From: Candidatus Eisenbergiella stercoravium
GTDB lineage: Bacteria > Bacillota > Clostridia > Lachnospirales > Lachnospiraceae
DNA length: 64,000 nucleotides
Reading direction: 5' to 3'
Assembly (NCBI GenBank): GCA_019113175.1
Contig: DXHY01000044.1
Location: forward strand, 1 to 64,000
Shown here: one piece after another, positions 48,274 to 57,606 of the stretch
How the letters are laid out: every line of letters starts with the position of its first letter
How positions within the stretch are numbered: position 1 is the first letter of the stretch
The notes under the pieces: model-generated
Seen by the model: only the letters and a program-made list of their open reading frames with translations
Told to the model about the DNA's origin: nothing
Database searches by the model: none
Program-made: the position numbers and the translations under genes

Positions 48274-49083
48274 ATGAAGAAAAAAATCGGATTTATCGGA
48301 CTCGGCAGCATGGCCTCCGCCATGATCGGCGGAATGCTTCGGAAGAAGCTGGTAGAGCCGGAAAATATTCTGGGAAATGCAAAGACCGAAAAAACGAGAC
48401 AGAAGGCGAAGGATGCCTGGGGAATCACAATCCTGAATGATAATGCCGGGGTGGCGGAGCAGGCGGATATCGTTGTGCTGGCGGTAAAGCCGCAGTTTTT
48501 TGATGAGGTGATCGGAGAGCTGAAGGGGCTGGGCGCGGACGCCTGGCAGAAAAAGCTGCTGATCAGCCTGGCGCCGGGAAAAACGATGGAATGGTTTGAG
48601 AAAAGCTTCGGCTTTCCGGTTCCCATGATCCGCTGCATGCCGAATACTCCGGCGCTCGTGGGAGAGGGATGCACCGGTATGTGTGTCTCCGACAGGATTT
48701 CAGAGGAAGCGGCAGAGGAAGTAAAGCAGATAACGGACAGCTTCGGCAGGACGGTAATGGTGCCGGAACGGCTGATGGATGTGGTCAGCGCGGTGAGCGG
48801 AAGCTCTCCGGCCTTTGTCTTTCTGTTTATCGAAGCTCTGGCGGATGGAGCCGTCGCGGAGGGAATGCCGCGCTCACAGGCCTGTGAGCTTGCCGCGCAG
48901 GCGGTTCTCGGAAGCGCCAGGATGGTTCTTGAAACTGGAATGCATCCGGGCCAGCTGAAGGATATGGTCTGCTCGCCTGGCGGAACCACGATTCAGGGCG
49001 TCCGGACGCTGGAGGAAAAAGGATTTCGGGCTGCGGCGATGGATGCTGTTCTCGCCTGTGTGGAAAAGTCGCGAAAGCTGTAA
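48274..49083 (+). CDS. proC: Pyrroline-5-carboxylate reductase
   Basis: Final step of proline synthesis, NAD(P)H-dependent. KIGFIGLGSMASAMIGGML is the dinucleotide fold, MPNTPALVGEG the substrate loop, and the C-terminal signature PGGTTIQGVRTLEEKGFRAA is complete. Length 269 is normal. AAAAGGAG is placed well for ATG 48274 rather than GTG 48268. Confidence 0.94.
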   Translation: MKKKIGFIGLGSMASAMIGGMLRKKLVEPENILGNAKTEKTRQKAKDAWGITILNDNAGVAEQADIVVLAVKPQFFDEVIGELKGLGADAWQKKLLISLAPGKTMEWFEKSFGFPVPMIRCMPNTPALVGEGCTGMCVSDRISEEAAEEVKQITDSFGRTVMVPERLMDVVSAVSGSSPAFVFLFIEALADGAVAEGMPRSQACELAAQAVLGSARMVLETGMHPGQLKDMVCSPGGTTIQGVRTLEEKGFRAAAMDAVLACVEKSRKL

Positions 49084-49150
49084 GCGGACGAAAAAAGAAA
49101 CTGTTGTAATATTTGTAATATATTAATAAAAAACATAAAAATATTTCTGA

Positions 49151-49198
49151 AAAATGTCTTTTTTGCAGATAGGAATGAGCGAAAAAGACATTTTTTTT
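49151..49198 (+). terminator. Terminator downstream of proC
   Basis: AAAATGTCTTTTT (49151-49163) pairs with AAAAAGACATTTT (49182-49194), then more T residues. Confidence 0.8.
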
Positions 49199-49340
49199 AT
49201 TCGTAAAATGGAAAATAAAGCGAAATAATGAAAAAGTAAGATTAGAAAAACGAATACGATGGTTGCTTTACAAAATATGCAATTTCTGAATTTTGTTAAA
49301 AAACAGCAAAAAACTGCGAAAATCCGGGATTGGATTGGGG

Positions 49341-49408
49341 TTGACAAAGTAAGCTGATGCTGTTATTATAGCAATCGTAACATTTGTTAATAATTTTGTA
49401 ACAAATGT
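49341..49408 (+). promoter_or_regulatory. Promoter and dyad of the first SleB-like gene
   Basis: TTGACA (49341-49346), 17 bp, TATTAT (49364-49369). Ten bases later ACATTTGTTA (49380-49389) and TAACAAATGT (49399-49408) form a perfect inverted repeat at the start of the transcript. It may be an operator or a 5' stabilising hairpin. The rest of 49084-49445 is AT-rich without genes. Confidence 0.6.
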
Positions 49409-49445
49409 GAAGCATATCCGCAGGACGGACAGAATGGAGGTTGCT

Positions 49446-50120
49446 ATGGACACAAAGGGCAGAAGGCTGTGGAAGCATGCCGCCGGAATGTTCACAGGAA
49501 TGTTATTTCTGGGAATGGCATGCGAAACAACCGTTTTTGCAAATGGTGTTATACCGACAGATACTTCCGGGCAGGCTGTACAGGTGGAAACGGTACAGTT
49601 GGATGCCGCTCAGGAAGAGACCATACAGAATGCCGCGCAGGCTCAGGCGGCAGCGGCACAGGAAGCTGCGGCTGCTGCACAGCAGGCGGCAGCAGAAGCT
49701 GCTGCAAAAGCGGCACAGGAAGCTGCGGAGGCTGCTGCGCAGACCGCCATGGTGAATACTATTCTCGCTCAGGAGGGGGTCAGCAGACAGGAGTACGATC
49801 TGCTTGCAGCACTTATTCAGTGTGAGGCAGGTGGTGAATCCTACATCGGCCAGGTGGCCGTTGGAAACGTAGTCATGAACCGGGTGGAGTCTCCGAATCA
49901 TCCGGACACGATTTCAGAGGTGATATATGCGGCCGGACAGTTCAGCCCGGTCAGAAACGGAAGCCTGAACAGAACACTCAGCTCCGGAAATGTCAGTGCC
50001 TCCTGCAGGCAGGCGGCGCTGGAAGCGATCGCCGGTTCAGAGCCGGTCGGAGATAAGCTCTATTTCAGAAGAGTGAACGGCCGCAGCGGACAGGTGATTG
50101 GAAATCATGTGTTTTATTAA
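49446..50120 (+). CDS. Secreted SleB-type cell-wall hydrolase with Ala-rich linker
   Basis: A 224-residue exported protein. Residues 1-33 are a signal peptide (RLWKHAAGMFTGMLFLGMAC ... FA). An Ala/Gln/Glu-rich helical linker follows (about 60-105), then a Hydrolase_2 (SleB C-terminal) domain: LLAALIQCEAGGESYIGQVA with the catalytic Glu, and VMNRV. Such enzymes cleave cortex or vegetative peptidoglycan. The domain is about 50 percent identical by eye to that of the protein at 51853. GGAGG supports ATG 49446. Confidence 0.85.
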   Translation: MDTKGRRLWKHAAGMFTGMLFLGMACETTVFANGVIPTDTSGQAVQVETVQLDAAQEETIQNAAQAQAAAAQEAAAAAQQAAAEAAAKAAQEAAEAAAQTAMVNTILAQEGVSRQEYDLLAALIQCEAGGESYIGQVAVGNVVMNRVESPNHPDTISEVIYAAGQFSPVRNGSLNRTLSSGNVSASCRQAALEAIAGSEPVGDKLYFRRVNGRSGQVIGNHVFY

Positions 50121-50133
50121 AAGTGTAAGAAGA

Positions 50134-50166
50134 GAGCGCGGAAGTTGAAAGGCTTCCGCGCTCTTG
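50134..50166 (+). terminator. Terminator of the SleB-like gene
   Basis: GAGCGCGGAAG (50134-50144) pairs with CTTCCGCGCTC (50153-50163), 11 bp, followed by TTG. Confidence 0.7.
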
Positions 50167-50276
50167 TCATGTCGGAAGGTTTTACTAAGGCCAACAGAGA
50201 ATCGGAGAAGCATTTTTGCCATAAATGCGGAGTCGAAAAAATTTCTCGAAATTTAAACGGAGTATGAATATGAGGC

Positions 50277-50305
50277 TTGCAGGAATGCGATGCAGTATGT
50301 AGAAT
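50277..50305 (+). promoter_or_regulatory. Promoter of the GH125 gene
   Basis: TTGCAG (50277-50282), 17 bp, TAGAAT (50300-50305). A CCGCCGC-TGAT-GCGGCGG hairpin (50332-50349) lies in the leader. Confidence 0.55.
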
Positions 50306-50383
50306 AGCATGGAAGGAAGTTCCATTTTACCCGCCGCTGATGCGGCGGAATGAAGAGAAATTAAGAAAGGGGTACAGGGACGT

Positions 50384-51634
50384 ATGGAACTGACACAATA
50401 TATGCGGGAAAAGCTGGAAGAAGACTGCAGCCGTATCCAGGACAGGGAGATCGAAAAACTATACCGGAGCTGCTTCAAATGTACATGGGAAACAACCCTC
50501 AGCCTGGAAGAGGAGGAAAAGACCTACATCATAACAGGTGATATTGAGGCAATGTGGCTCCGGGACAGTTCCATGCAGGTTCTGCCCTATCTGAGATATC
50601 TGGGGGATACAGTGGTGAAACGGGCTGTAAGAGGGCTGATCCGGAAGCAGGCGGAGCTGATTCTGACTGACCCGTATGCGAACGCGTTCAACAGAAATGG
50701 GGATTTTGCCTGTTATAAAAAAGATCATACCGAAATGGGGCCATATATCTGGGAGAGAAAATACGAGGTAGACTCGCTGGCCTTTCCGATTTTTCTCCTG
50801 GAGGCCTATTACGAAAAAAGCGGAGATGCTGCCATTCTGACAGATCGGGTTCTGAAGGCACTGGAGACGGTTATTGATGTCTGGAGAAAGGAACAGAATC
50901 ATGCGGCAGAATCGGACTACGTGTTTGAAAGGGACAGCGAAATCATCACGGAAACGCTGGCAAACGGAGGAAAGGGATCTCCTGTCGGCTATACGGGGAT
51001 GACATGGTCCGGATTCCGCCCGAGCGACGATGCCTGCCGTTTCCATTATCTGGTTCCTTCCAATATGCTTGCCGTCAGCGTACTTAAGGGCCTGGAGAAG
51101 CTTCCTCTGCCTGAAAATCTGACGAAAAGAGCGAAGGAGCTTTCGGGTGAGATTGAGGATGGGATCAGAAAGTATGCTGTGACAAAAGGGCCGTCCGGAG
51201 AGAACATATACGTCTATGAAACGGATGGACTGGGAAACTTTAATCTGATGGATGATGCGAACCTTCCCAGTCTCCTTGGTGCTCCCTGGTACGGCTTCTG
51301 CAAAACGGATGATCCGCTGTATCAGGAAACGAGGGAATTTTTGCTGAGTCCTGAGAATCCGTACTATTTTCAGGGAAAATATGCGGCGGGAATCGGAAGC
51401 CCGCATACGCCGGACGGATATGTCTGGCATATAGGACTGATTGTGCAGGGGCTGACTGCTTCGAACGATGCGGAAAAGTCCGCAATTCTGGAAGTACTGA
51501 AAAATACAAATGCCGGGACGGGACATATGCATGAGGGCTTTGATCCGGATGATCCGGAGCATTTTACTCGGCCCTGGTTCGCCTGGGCGGATTCCATGTT
51601 CTGCCTGTTAGTAGAGGACTATTACCATCTATGA
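50384..51634 (+). CDS. Glycoside hydrolase family 125 (exo-alpha-1,6-mannosidase)
   Basis: A 416-residue (alpha/alpha)6 enzyme. The GH125 signature ITGDIEAMWLRDSSMQVLPY is unmistakable and includes a catalytic Asp; ERKYEVDSLAFPIFL, GMTWSGFRPSDDACRFHYLV and PLLGAP-like LPSLLGAPWYGF blocks follow. Known members are metal-independent exo-alpha-1,6-mannosidases acting on N-glycan-derived or yeast mannans. No signal peptide is visible, so it acts on imported oligosaccharides. AGGGAC precedes ATG 50384. Confidence 0.9.
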   Translation: MELTQYMREKLEEDCSRIQDREIEKLYRSCFKCTWETTLSLEEEEKTYIITGDIEAMWLRDSSMQVLPYLRYLGDTVVKRAVRGLIRKQAELILTDPYANAFNRNGDFACYKKDHTEMGPYIWERKYEVDSLAFPIFLLEAYYEKSGDAAILTDRVLKALETVIDVWRKEQNHAAESDYVFERDSEIITETLANGGKGSPVGYTGMTWSGFRPSDDACRFHYLVPSNMLAVSVLKGLEKLPLPENLTKRAKELSGEIEDGIRKYAVTKGPSGENIYVYETDGLGNFNLMDDANLPSLLGAPWYGFCKTDDPLYQETREFLLSPENPYYFQGKYAAGIGSPHTPDGYVWHIGLIVQGLTASNDAEKSAILEVLKNTNAGTGHMHEGFDPDDPEHFTRPWFAWADSMFCLLVEDYYHL

Positions 51635-51656
51635 TACATAAGCCTTAGAAAACAGA

Positions 51657-51696
51657 CGGCCGTTTGCTGCAATGTCAGGAAACGGCCGCTGCTTTT
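51657..51696 (+). terminator. GH125 terminator
   Basis: CGGCCGTTT (51657-51665) pairs with AAACGGCCG (51680-51688), then CTGCTTTTCCCTTT. Confidence 0.65.
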
Positions 51697-51739
51697 CCCT
51701 TTACTGTTTTTTACCTGCCTACAATAAATTTGTAAAATC

Positions 51740-51768
51740 TTGACAGGAATTGCAATAGTTGTTAACAT
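51740..51768 (+). promoter_or_regulatory. Promoter of the SH3/SleB-type gene
   Basis: TTGACA (51740-51745), 17 bp, TAACAT (51763-51768). GTTAACAT resembles the TAACA arms at the other SleB-like promoter. Confidence 0.55.
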
Positions 51769-51852
51769 ATCTGTAATAAATAAGGCCTTTCTGCCGTCAG
51801 GCAGAGAGAATGACACATGCCGGACAGACAGATAAATGGTGGGGAAAGGACG

Positions 51853-53151
51853 ATGAAAAGGCACCGAAGGAAAGAGAAGAAAGGCGCGTATCGAATGGCC
51901 GCAGTGCTGGCTGTATTCTGTATGCTTGGAAATGGCGCCCGGCTGCTGGGAGCGCCTGCATCTGATGGAGAACGGCTGACAGCCGGAGTCGGACAGATTC
52001 TGGATTCTGTACCGGAAGAGGATCAGGAGGAAGAAGAATCCGGGGAGCGGATGGATGATAAACGTCTTCAGGATGGAATGGCCGGAGAGGCTGAGGCTGA
52101 GAACGCGGCGGGTATCAATGGGAAAGAGACCGGAGAGAAAATGGCCGGAGAAGAACCGGAGGATTCACAGACGGAAGCTGTTTCGAAAAGTGCAGATGAG
52201 CCTGGAACAGAGGTGGAAAGCGCTTTTGAAGAGCAGCTTGTGATGACGGCCGTGACGGATGTGTTGAATGTCCGCAGTGAGCCCTCTGAGGATGCGGAGC
52301 GGGTGGGGTATCTTTATGCAGACTGCGGAGGAACCATCCTGGAGAGGCGGAATGGCTGGACAAAGCTGGAATCAGGAGAACTGGTCGGCTGGGCGAAGGA
52401 TGAGTATCTGCTGTTCGGTGAGAAGGCAGTGGAGGAGCTGGAGGATGTGGGAAGGCTTGTCGCCCATGTGACGGGAGAGACGCTGCGCATTCGGAAGGAA
52501 CCATCCATGGAAGCTCAGGTATATGATCTGGCTGCTCAGGGAGATGCCCTCGAGGTGGTAAACAAGGCACAGCTTCATTATAGTGATGGAATTGAACTGG
52601 ATGCGGAATGGGCTGCTGTGGATTATGAGGGCCAGACCGGCTATGTGTCTGCTGAATATATAGAAATTGATTTTGAATATGATCATGGGGAAACCCTGGA
52701 GGAAATTGCGGCAAGGCAGCAGATTGAGAAAAAGGAGATGACTCAGGGGGCTTCTGCGGACAAAAAAATGCAGTCCTCTCCGGACCGTCAGAATGCGGGG
52801 GGAATTCCGGAGGGAACCGGCGATGCAACTTTGCTGGCCGCGCTGATTCAGTGTGAGGCGGGAAGTGAAAGCTATGAAGGCCAGCTTGCGGTGGGGGCTG
52901 TTGTTGTGAACAGGGTGAAAAGCGCTTCGTATCCGAATACGGTATCGGATGTGATTTTCGCATCCGGACAATTTACTCCGGCGGGAAGCGGAAAGGTGGC
53001 CCGCGTGATTGAAAATGGAACTATTTCCTCCAGCTGCATGCAGGCGGCCCGGGAGGCGCTTTCCGGAGTGACTAATGTGGGAAGTGCCACCCATTTCCGA
53101 AGAGCGGGAGGTCGTGATGGTATTGTGATTGGAAACCATGTATTCTGGTAA
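51853..53151 (+). CDS. Secreted cell-wall hydrolase: two SH3b domains plus SleB-type domain
   Basis: A 432-residue exported enzyme. A signal peptide (about 12-35, RMAAVLAVFCMLGNGARLLG) precedes an acidic linker with many Glu/Gly. Two bacterial SH3 domains follow (DVLNVRSEPSEDAERVGYLY, about 138-205; ETLRIRKEPSMEAQVYDLAA, about 212-280) that bind peptidoglycan. The C-terminal Hydrolase_2 domain (LLAALIQCEAGSESYEGQLA, about 325-432) carries the catalytic Glu. It is paralogous to the 49446 product, with SH3 domains in place of the Ala-rich linker. GGGGAAAGG selects ATG 51853. Confidence 0.88.
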   Translation: MKRHRRKEKKGAYRMAAVLAVFCMLGNGARLLGAPASDGERLTAGVGQILDSVPEEDQEEEESGERMDDKRLQDGMAGEAEAENAAGINGKETGEKMAGEEPEDSQTEAVSKSADEPGTEVESAFEEQLVMTAVTDVLNVRSEPSEDAERVGYLYADCGGTILERRNGWTKLESGELVGWAKDEYLLFGEKAVEELEDVGRLVAHVTGETLRIRKEPSMEAQVYDLAAQGDALEVVNKAQLHYSDGIELDAEWAAVDYEGQTGYVSAEYIEIDFEYDHGETLEEIAARQQIEKKEMTQGASADKKMQSSPDRQNAGGIPEGTGDATLLAALIQCEAGSESYEGQLAVGAVVVNRVKSASYPNTVSDVIFASGQFTPAGSGKVARVIENGTISSSCMQAAREALSGVTNVGSATHFRRAGGRDGIVIGNHVFW

Positions 53152-53168
53152 TTGCAAAGAGCCAGAGA

Positions 53169-53194
53169 GGGAGCGCGAGTGCGCTCCCATTTTT
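53169..53194 (+). terminator. Terminator of the SH3/SleB-type gene
   Basis: GGGAGCGC-GAGT-GCGCTCCC then ATTTTT. It also lies downstream of the convergent esterase gene. Confidence 0.85.
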
Positions 53195-53214
53195 GATTCC
53201 GAGGCAGCTTTTCA

Positions 53215-54048
53215 TCATAAGTCAGGCGCCGTGGCCTGTTTCATTACATATTCTCCGGCATGATGTCCGGCATCCTCTCCCACCAGATTATAAGCATGCT
53301 GATAGTAGTGAAACGCATCCTTCATGAGCCCCTTTCCCAGCATGTCGGAAAAAAGCCGGGAAACCATGGTGACCTGCGGGCAGGTATCGGCAAGGTGATC
53401 CTGCGCCCGCTGAATGGGAGCGTAATCGGGGGTCGGTAAGCCTGGGGTGGCAGCCGCATTGTAATAACCGATCCGGATCAGGAAAAGATGCTCGATGCCT
53501 TCGGAGAGAAGGGCTTCCAGCATCCGCAGAAAATCCTCCTTATAGACCGAAGGGGAGGTGCCCAGATCGCCGTCGGTTTCTCCCTGACACCAGAGGACGA
53601 AGCGGTGCCGGATGGGAATGCGGTTGTCCGCCAGATATTTCTCGGCTGTCCGCAGGCGCAGGAGCGCATCATCAAGGAAGGGGGAGCCGGGCTGCCATTC
53701 CCGGATGGCAGAGCCGCCTTTGGAAGCGGAGACGCCGATGACGGACGTATGGGTCTCTTCGAAATAGGCGTTGATGAAGGCGGAGACCATGGAACCGGTC
53801 TTCATACCCGGCTCAAAAATGCCTTCCGGCCGATTTTCCAGTGCGCCGAAGGGCTCCTCTGCCGGATGCAGACGGTTCGGATCGCTGACCGCCCGGAATT
53901 CCCAACCGGCGCCCGGAAGGCAGACAGGAGCGCTCTGCGGAAAACGGGAACATGTGATGCCGCGTCCGGCCATGTTGGACTGTCCCATGAAAAGGAACAG
54001 ATCCGCCGGACCGGCAGGGCGGGAAGGATAAGTGAATTGTTCTGTCAT
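53215..54048 (-). CDS. Sialate O-acetylesterase-like SGNH esterase (SASA family)
   Basis: A 277-residue SASA/DUF303 carbohydrate esterase. Block I FLFMGQSNMAGRG has the nucleophile Ser, the glycine block is VIGVSASKGGSAIREW, and FVLWCQGETDGD resembles the WxQGExD block of the family. It would remove acetyl groups from sugars. No signal peptide, so it is cytosolic. AGGGAGAAA supports the start at 54048. It is divergent from the deacetylase gene and next to GH2, suggesting a shared glycan. Confidence 0.83.
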   Translation of the reverse strand: MTEQFTYPSRPAGPADLFLFMGQSNMAGRGITCSRFPQSAPVCLPGAGWEFRAVSDPNRLHPAEEPFGALENRPEGIFEPGMKTGSMVSAFINAYFEETHTSVIGVSASKGGSAIREWQPGSPFLDDALLRLRTAEKYLADNRIPIRHRFVLWCQGETDGDLGTSPSVYKEDFLRMLEALLSEGIEHLFLIRIGYYNAAATPGLPTPDYAPIQRAQDHLADTCPQVTMVSRLFSDMLGKGLMKDAFHYYQHAYNLVGEDAGHHAGEYVMKQATAPDL

Positions 54049-54279
54049 TATTTTCTCCCTGTCTTGCAATATTTTTCAATTCTGTATAAAATGAAAATGA
54101 AAGCACTTACATAGCACCTGCCAACAGTATAGTTTTTTCCGGACGAAATGGCAAGACTTTTTGAAAAAAGGCCTGCTGACATGGAAAAAGCAGGATGGCA
54201 GAATGAGGCAGCAGACCGAAACGCCGGATTGGCGGGAGAAGAGACACAGAGAAGCTTCAGAAGCAGCAGGGAGGTAATT

Positions 54280-55074
54280 ATGGACATTCGATTCAATCTG
54301 TTTCCCGGAGGACGGGACAAGGCGCTCACCATGAGCTATGACGACGGAAGAGTGGCTGACCGAAGACTGGTCGGTATTTTCAACGCACACGGGATCAGGG
54401 GAACGTTTCATTTGAACAGCGGAAAGCTGGACACGCCGGACTATATCTCGGCACAGGAGGTAAAGGAGCTGTATCAGGGACATGAGGTTGCTGCGCATAC
54501 CTGCACCCATCCGTTTCTGGGACAGCTGCCGGAGAGGATGCAGATACAGGAGGTTCTGGAGGACAGGGCGGCACTGGAGCAGCTTGTGGGGTATCCGGTG
54601 ACGGGCATGTCCTGGCCTTATGGTTCCTGCAGCGACGATGTGATCCGTGTGGCGCGCACCTGCGGTATCTCTTATGGCAGGACGGTCAGAAGTACAGGGG
54701 GATTTGACATTCCTTCGGATTTCATGCGCTGGGATCCGACGGCCCATCACGGAGAAGAACTGGACCGTCTCTGGGAGCGTTTCCAGGATGCGCACAGGAA
54801 CGATATGAGGCTCTTCTACATCTGGGGACACAGCTATGAATTTGATCTGGACCACAGCTGGGAACGGATGGAAGCTTTTTGTGAGAAGGCCGGAGGACAT
54901 GCCGATGTCTGGTATGCGACGAATGGAGAGATCAGGGCTTATCTGGACGCGCTTCATGGTCTTACCGTCGGTGCCCGGATGGATATGATCCATAATGGTT
55001 CCGCACTCGATGTATGGGTGAGCGTAAACGGCAGATCGGTGCGTATCGGAGCGGGAGAGTCCTGGAGAGCCTGA
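54280..55074 (+). CDS. Polysaccharide deacetylase (CE4, NodB-like)
   Basis: A 264-residue CE4 protein. MSYDDGRVADRRLV supplies the catalytic Asp pair, EVAAHTCTHPF the metal His-x3-His, and GMSWPYGSCSDDV motif 3. LFYIWGHSYEFD near residue 180 is the motif-5-like His. No secretion signal, so an intracellular sugar N-deacetylase is likely. The last 30 residues form a short beta-rich extra. GGGAGG selects ATG 54280. It is followed by GH2 107 bp on. Confidence 0.83.
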   Translation: MDIRFNLFPGGRDKALTMSYDDGRVADRRLVGIFNAHGIRGTFHLNSGKLDTPDYISAQEVKELYQGHEVAAHTCTHPFLGQLPERMQIQEVLEDRAALEQLVGYPVTGMSWPYGSCSDDVIRVARTCGISYGRTVRSTGGFDIPSDFMRWDPTAHHGEELDRLWERFQDAHRNDMRLFYIWGHSYEFDLDHSWERMEAFCEKAGGHADVWYATNGEIRAYLDALHGLTVGARMDMIHNGSALDVWVSVNGRSVRIGAGESWRA

Positions 55075-55181
55075 TCCATGAAAAGTGATGGAAGCTGACA
55101 CATGAAAAGCAGAATGGCAGGGCAGGATGGCAGGCCGGAAAACGCCGATGGATTTTCATCAAAGAAGGGAAGGACAGGGAA

Positions 55182-56870
55182 ATGATTCGTTTATTTGATC
55201 AGCACGAAATCAGGAAAGAGAAAGAACTGAACGGAATGTGGGATTTTGTCAGGGAGGATAACGGGAAAGCATACCGGCTTCCTGTGCCGGGCTGCTGGGA
55301 GCAGCATCCGGACATGCTCACTTACAGAGGGCAGGGAACCTACCGGACGAAGGTGAAGGTGGAGCGGGATACCTGTCTGCGGCTGGAATTCAAGGGGGTC
55401 AGCCACACGGCGCGGGTTTTCTTTGACGGAAAAGAGGCCACGGAGCATTACAATGCGTATACGCCTTTTTCGGCGGTTATTCCGGGAGTGAAGGCAGGAG
55501 AGCATGAGATCACCGTATGGGTGGACAACAGCTTTGGAGAGCATTCTGCTCTGCACATTCCCAACGATTATTATACCTATGGCGGAATTACCCGCGGGGT
55601 GCGCGTGCAGGAGATTTCGGAGGTTTATGTGGAGCGCGTTCATTTTACTCCGGAATGCAGAGACGGCATCTGGTCCGGAAAAACGGAGGTGGTCATCCGG
55701 AATGCGGGCAGCACAAAAGCCTCCTTCCGGATCAGCGGAGCGCTGGGCGGAACGTTTGCCGGAACACACGGCGAAAATACGTTGGAAGAGATGACCGGAG
55801 AGGTGGAGCCGGGCGGAGAGACGATTCTGACCGGACAGCAGAGCTTTGACGGCATAACCCCCTGGACGCCCGGAGAGCCGGCGCTGTATCTTCTGAAGGT
55901 AAGGCTTTCTGTGGACGGCGAGGTGATCGATGATCTGATCGAGCGGGTGGGCTTCCGCACGGTGTCCGTACAGAACGGACATATCCTGCTCAACGGCAGC
56001 AGGATTTTCATGAAGGGCTTCAACCGGCATGAGGATCACGGCATGTGCGGCTGCGCGATCCCTCTGCAGCTCATGGTTCAGGATCTGGATCTGATGCGCG
56101 ATATGGGTGCAAATGCGGTTCGCACCTGCCATTACCCCAACGACGAGCTGTTTCTGGATCTCTGCGATGAAAGAGGGGTTCTGGTATGGGAGGAAAATCA
56201 TGCCAGAGGCCTGGACCTGGAGCATATGATGAATCCCAATTTTGACATCCAGTGCGAGAACTGCATCCGGGAGATGATTGAAAATCATTATAACCATCCC
56301 TCCATCGTGATCTGGGGAATCCTCAATGAATGCGCAAGCGAAACGGAGGAGGGCAGGAAAAAATATGCTGCCCAGTACGCGCAGATTGGCAGAATGGATC
56401 AGAGCCGTCCCACAACCTCCGCCACCTGCAGGCATTTCACGGACATCTGTCTGGATCTGCCGGACGTGGTTTCCTTTAACATGTATTCCGGCTGGTATCA
56501 GGATGTGGAAGTCAAAGAACGCCACGAACAGGAGATGGACTGGATCGCGTCCGCCGGAGGGGCGGGAAAGCCCGTTATCGTCAGCGAGTTCGGCGCGGCG
56601 GCCATGTACGGCTATAGAGACCGCGGCCGCTGTAAATGGAGCGAGGAACGGCAGGCGGACATTATCCGGGAGAATCTTGAGGTGTATCAGAAGGATTCCC
56701 GCCTTTCCGGCGTATTTCTCTGGCAGTTCGCGGACTGCCGCGTGACGGAGGAGGGAGGCTGGTTTTCCACCCGTGCCCGCAGCCACAACAACAAGGGCGT
56801 GGTGGATGAATACAGAAGGCCCAAGCTTGCCTATGATACGGTAAGGGAGTTTTATGAGAACTGGGACTGA
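55182..56870 (+). CDS. Glycoside hydrolase family 2 (beta-glucuronidase/galactosidase-like)
   Basis: A 562-residue GH2 enzyme. An N-terminal jelly-roll (about 15-150), an immunoglobulin-like domain (about 152-250) and a TIM barrel follow. Acid/base Glu383 is in IWGILNECASE and nucleophile Glu469 in VIVSEFGA. KGFNRHEDHG is the GH2 signature. The enzyme is short, closer to beta-glucuronidase than LacZ. No signal peptide. Substrate undecided; the mannose-, deacetylase- and esterase-linked context suggests host or yeast glycans. AGGGAA precedes ATG 55182. Confidence 0.9.
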   Translation: MIRLFDQHEIRKEKELNGMWDFVREDNGKAYRLPVPGCWEQHPDMLTYRGQGTYRTKVKVERDTCLRLEFKGVSHTARVFFDGKEATEHYNAYTPFSAVIPGVKAGEHEITVWVDNSFGEHSALHIPNDYYTYGGITRGVRVQEISEVYVERVHFTPECRDGIWSGKTEVVIRNAGSTKASFRISGALGGTFAGTHGENTLEEMTGEVEPGGETILTGQQSFDGITPWTPGEPALYLLKVRLSVDGEVIDDLIERVGFRTVSVQNGHILLNGSRIFMKGFNRHEDHGMCGCAIPLQLMVQDLDLMRDMGANAVRTCHYPNDELFLDLCDERGVLVWEENHARGLDLEHMMNPNFDIQCENCIREMIENHYNHPSIVIWGILNECASETEEGRKKYAAQYAQIGRMDQSRPTTSATCRHFTDICLDLPDVVSFNMYSGWYQDVEVKERHEQEMDWIASAGGAGKPVIVSEFGAAAMYGYRDRGRCKWSEERQADIIRENLEVYQKDSRLSGVFLWQFADCRVTEEGGWFSTRARSHNNKGVVDEYRRPKLAYDTVREFYENWD

Positions 56871-56891
56871 TGCTCCGGAAGGGAGAAAAGA

Positions 56892-57359
56892 GTGAAAAAT
56901 TTAAAATATCTGAGCGTGATCGCCGCCATCTTCACAGGGGAATACTTTCTGAAAAACCGGATGGAAAAAGAACTGGAACCGGGAAAAAACAGAGAAATCC
57001 TGAAAGGGCGCATCCTGCTTCGCAAATACCACAATGAAGGCGCCTGTCTGAATCTGGGAGAAAAAAAGACGAAGGCGGTGGCGGCCGTCTCTCTGCTTCT
57101 TACGTCAGCGCTGTCGCTGGTATTTTTGTTCACCCTGACAAAGCACGGCTGCGCCGCCCTGAAAACCGGGCTTTCCCTGTTGCTTGGCGGCGCATGGAGC
57201 AATACCTATGACCGCCTGAAAAGGAAATATGTGGTGGATTATTTCAGCCTTAACGTGAAATGGAAGCCCCTGAGGCAGATCATTTTTAACCTTTCCGATT
57301 TCTGTATCCTGATCGGCGCACTGATCGTGGCGTTTAAAGGGGACAGCATCGCGGACTGA
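56892..57359 (+). CDS. Signal peptidase II-like membrane protein
   Basis: A 155-residue LspA-family protein. GGAWSNTYDRLKRKYVVDYF and IIFNLSDFCILIGA hold the two catalytic Asp positions of lipoprotein signal peptidase, with four hydrophobic segments. The N-terminal helix has an unusually polar stretch (KNRMEKELEPGKNREI) in place of the standard loop, so it is a divergent copy, perhaps not the housekeeping enzyme. GTG 56892 has GGAAGGGAG upstream. It follows GH2 by 21 bp in the same direction and is probably cotranscribed. Confidence 0.8.
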   Translation: MKNLKYLSVIAAIFTGEYFLKNRMEKELEPGKNREILKGRILLRKYHNEGACLNLGEKKTKAVAAVSLLLTSALSLVFLFTLTKHGCAALKTGLSLLLGGAWSNTYDRLKRKYVVDYFSLNVKWKPLRQIIFNLSDFCILIGALIVAFKGDSIAD

Positions 57360-57606
57360 TCTGCCTGAACCGGCGGCGGAGTTCCGGTTTGCCCGAAGGT
57401 CCGCCGCCAGATTTTACATGAAAATTACACCGGACTGCTATCGGTTCCCGGAAATATGGGTACAATAAAAGCAAAAGGGTATCCGGAAGGGACTGCCTTT
57501 TGCCCAGGAAATCCGGCTGGCAGCCGCCATGCCTGCATGAGCGGCGAAAAGAAAGGCCGGAAGCATTTTCAGCCTTCCCTCCCGGGATACGGAAACGGGA
57601 GTTTTT

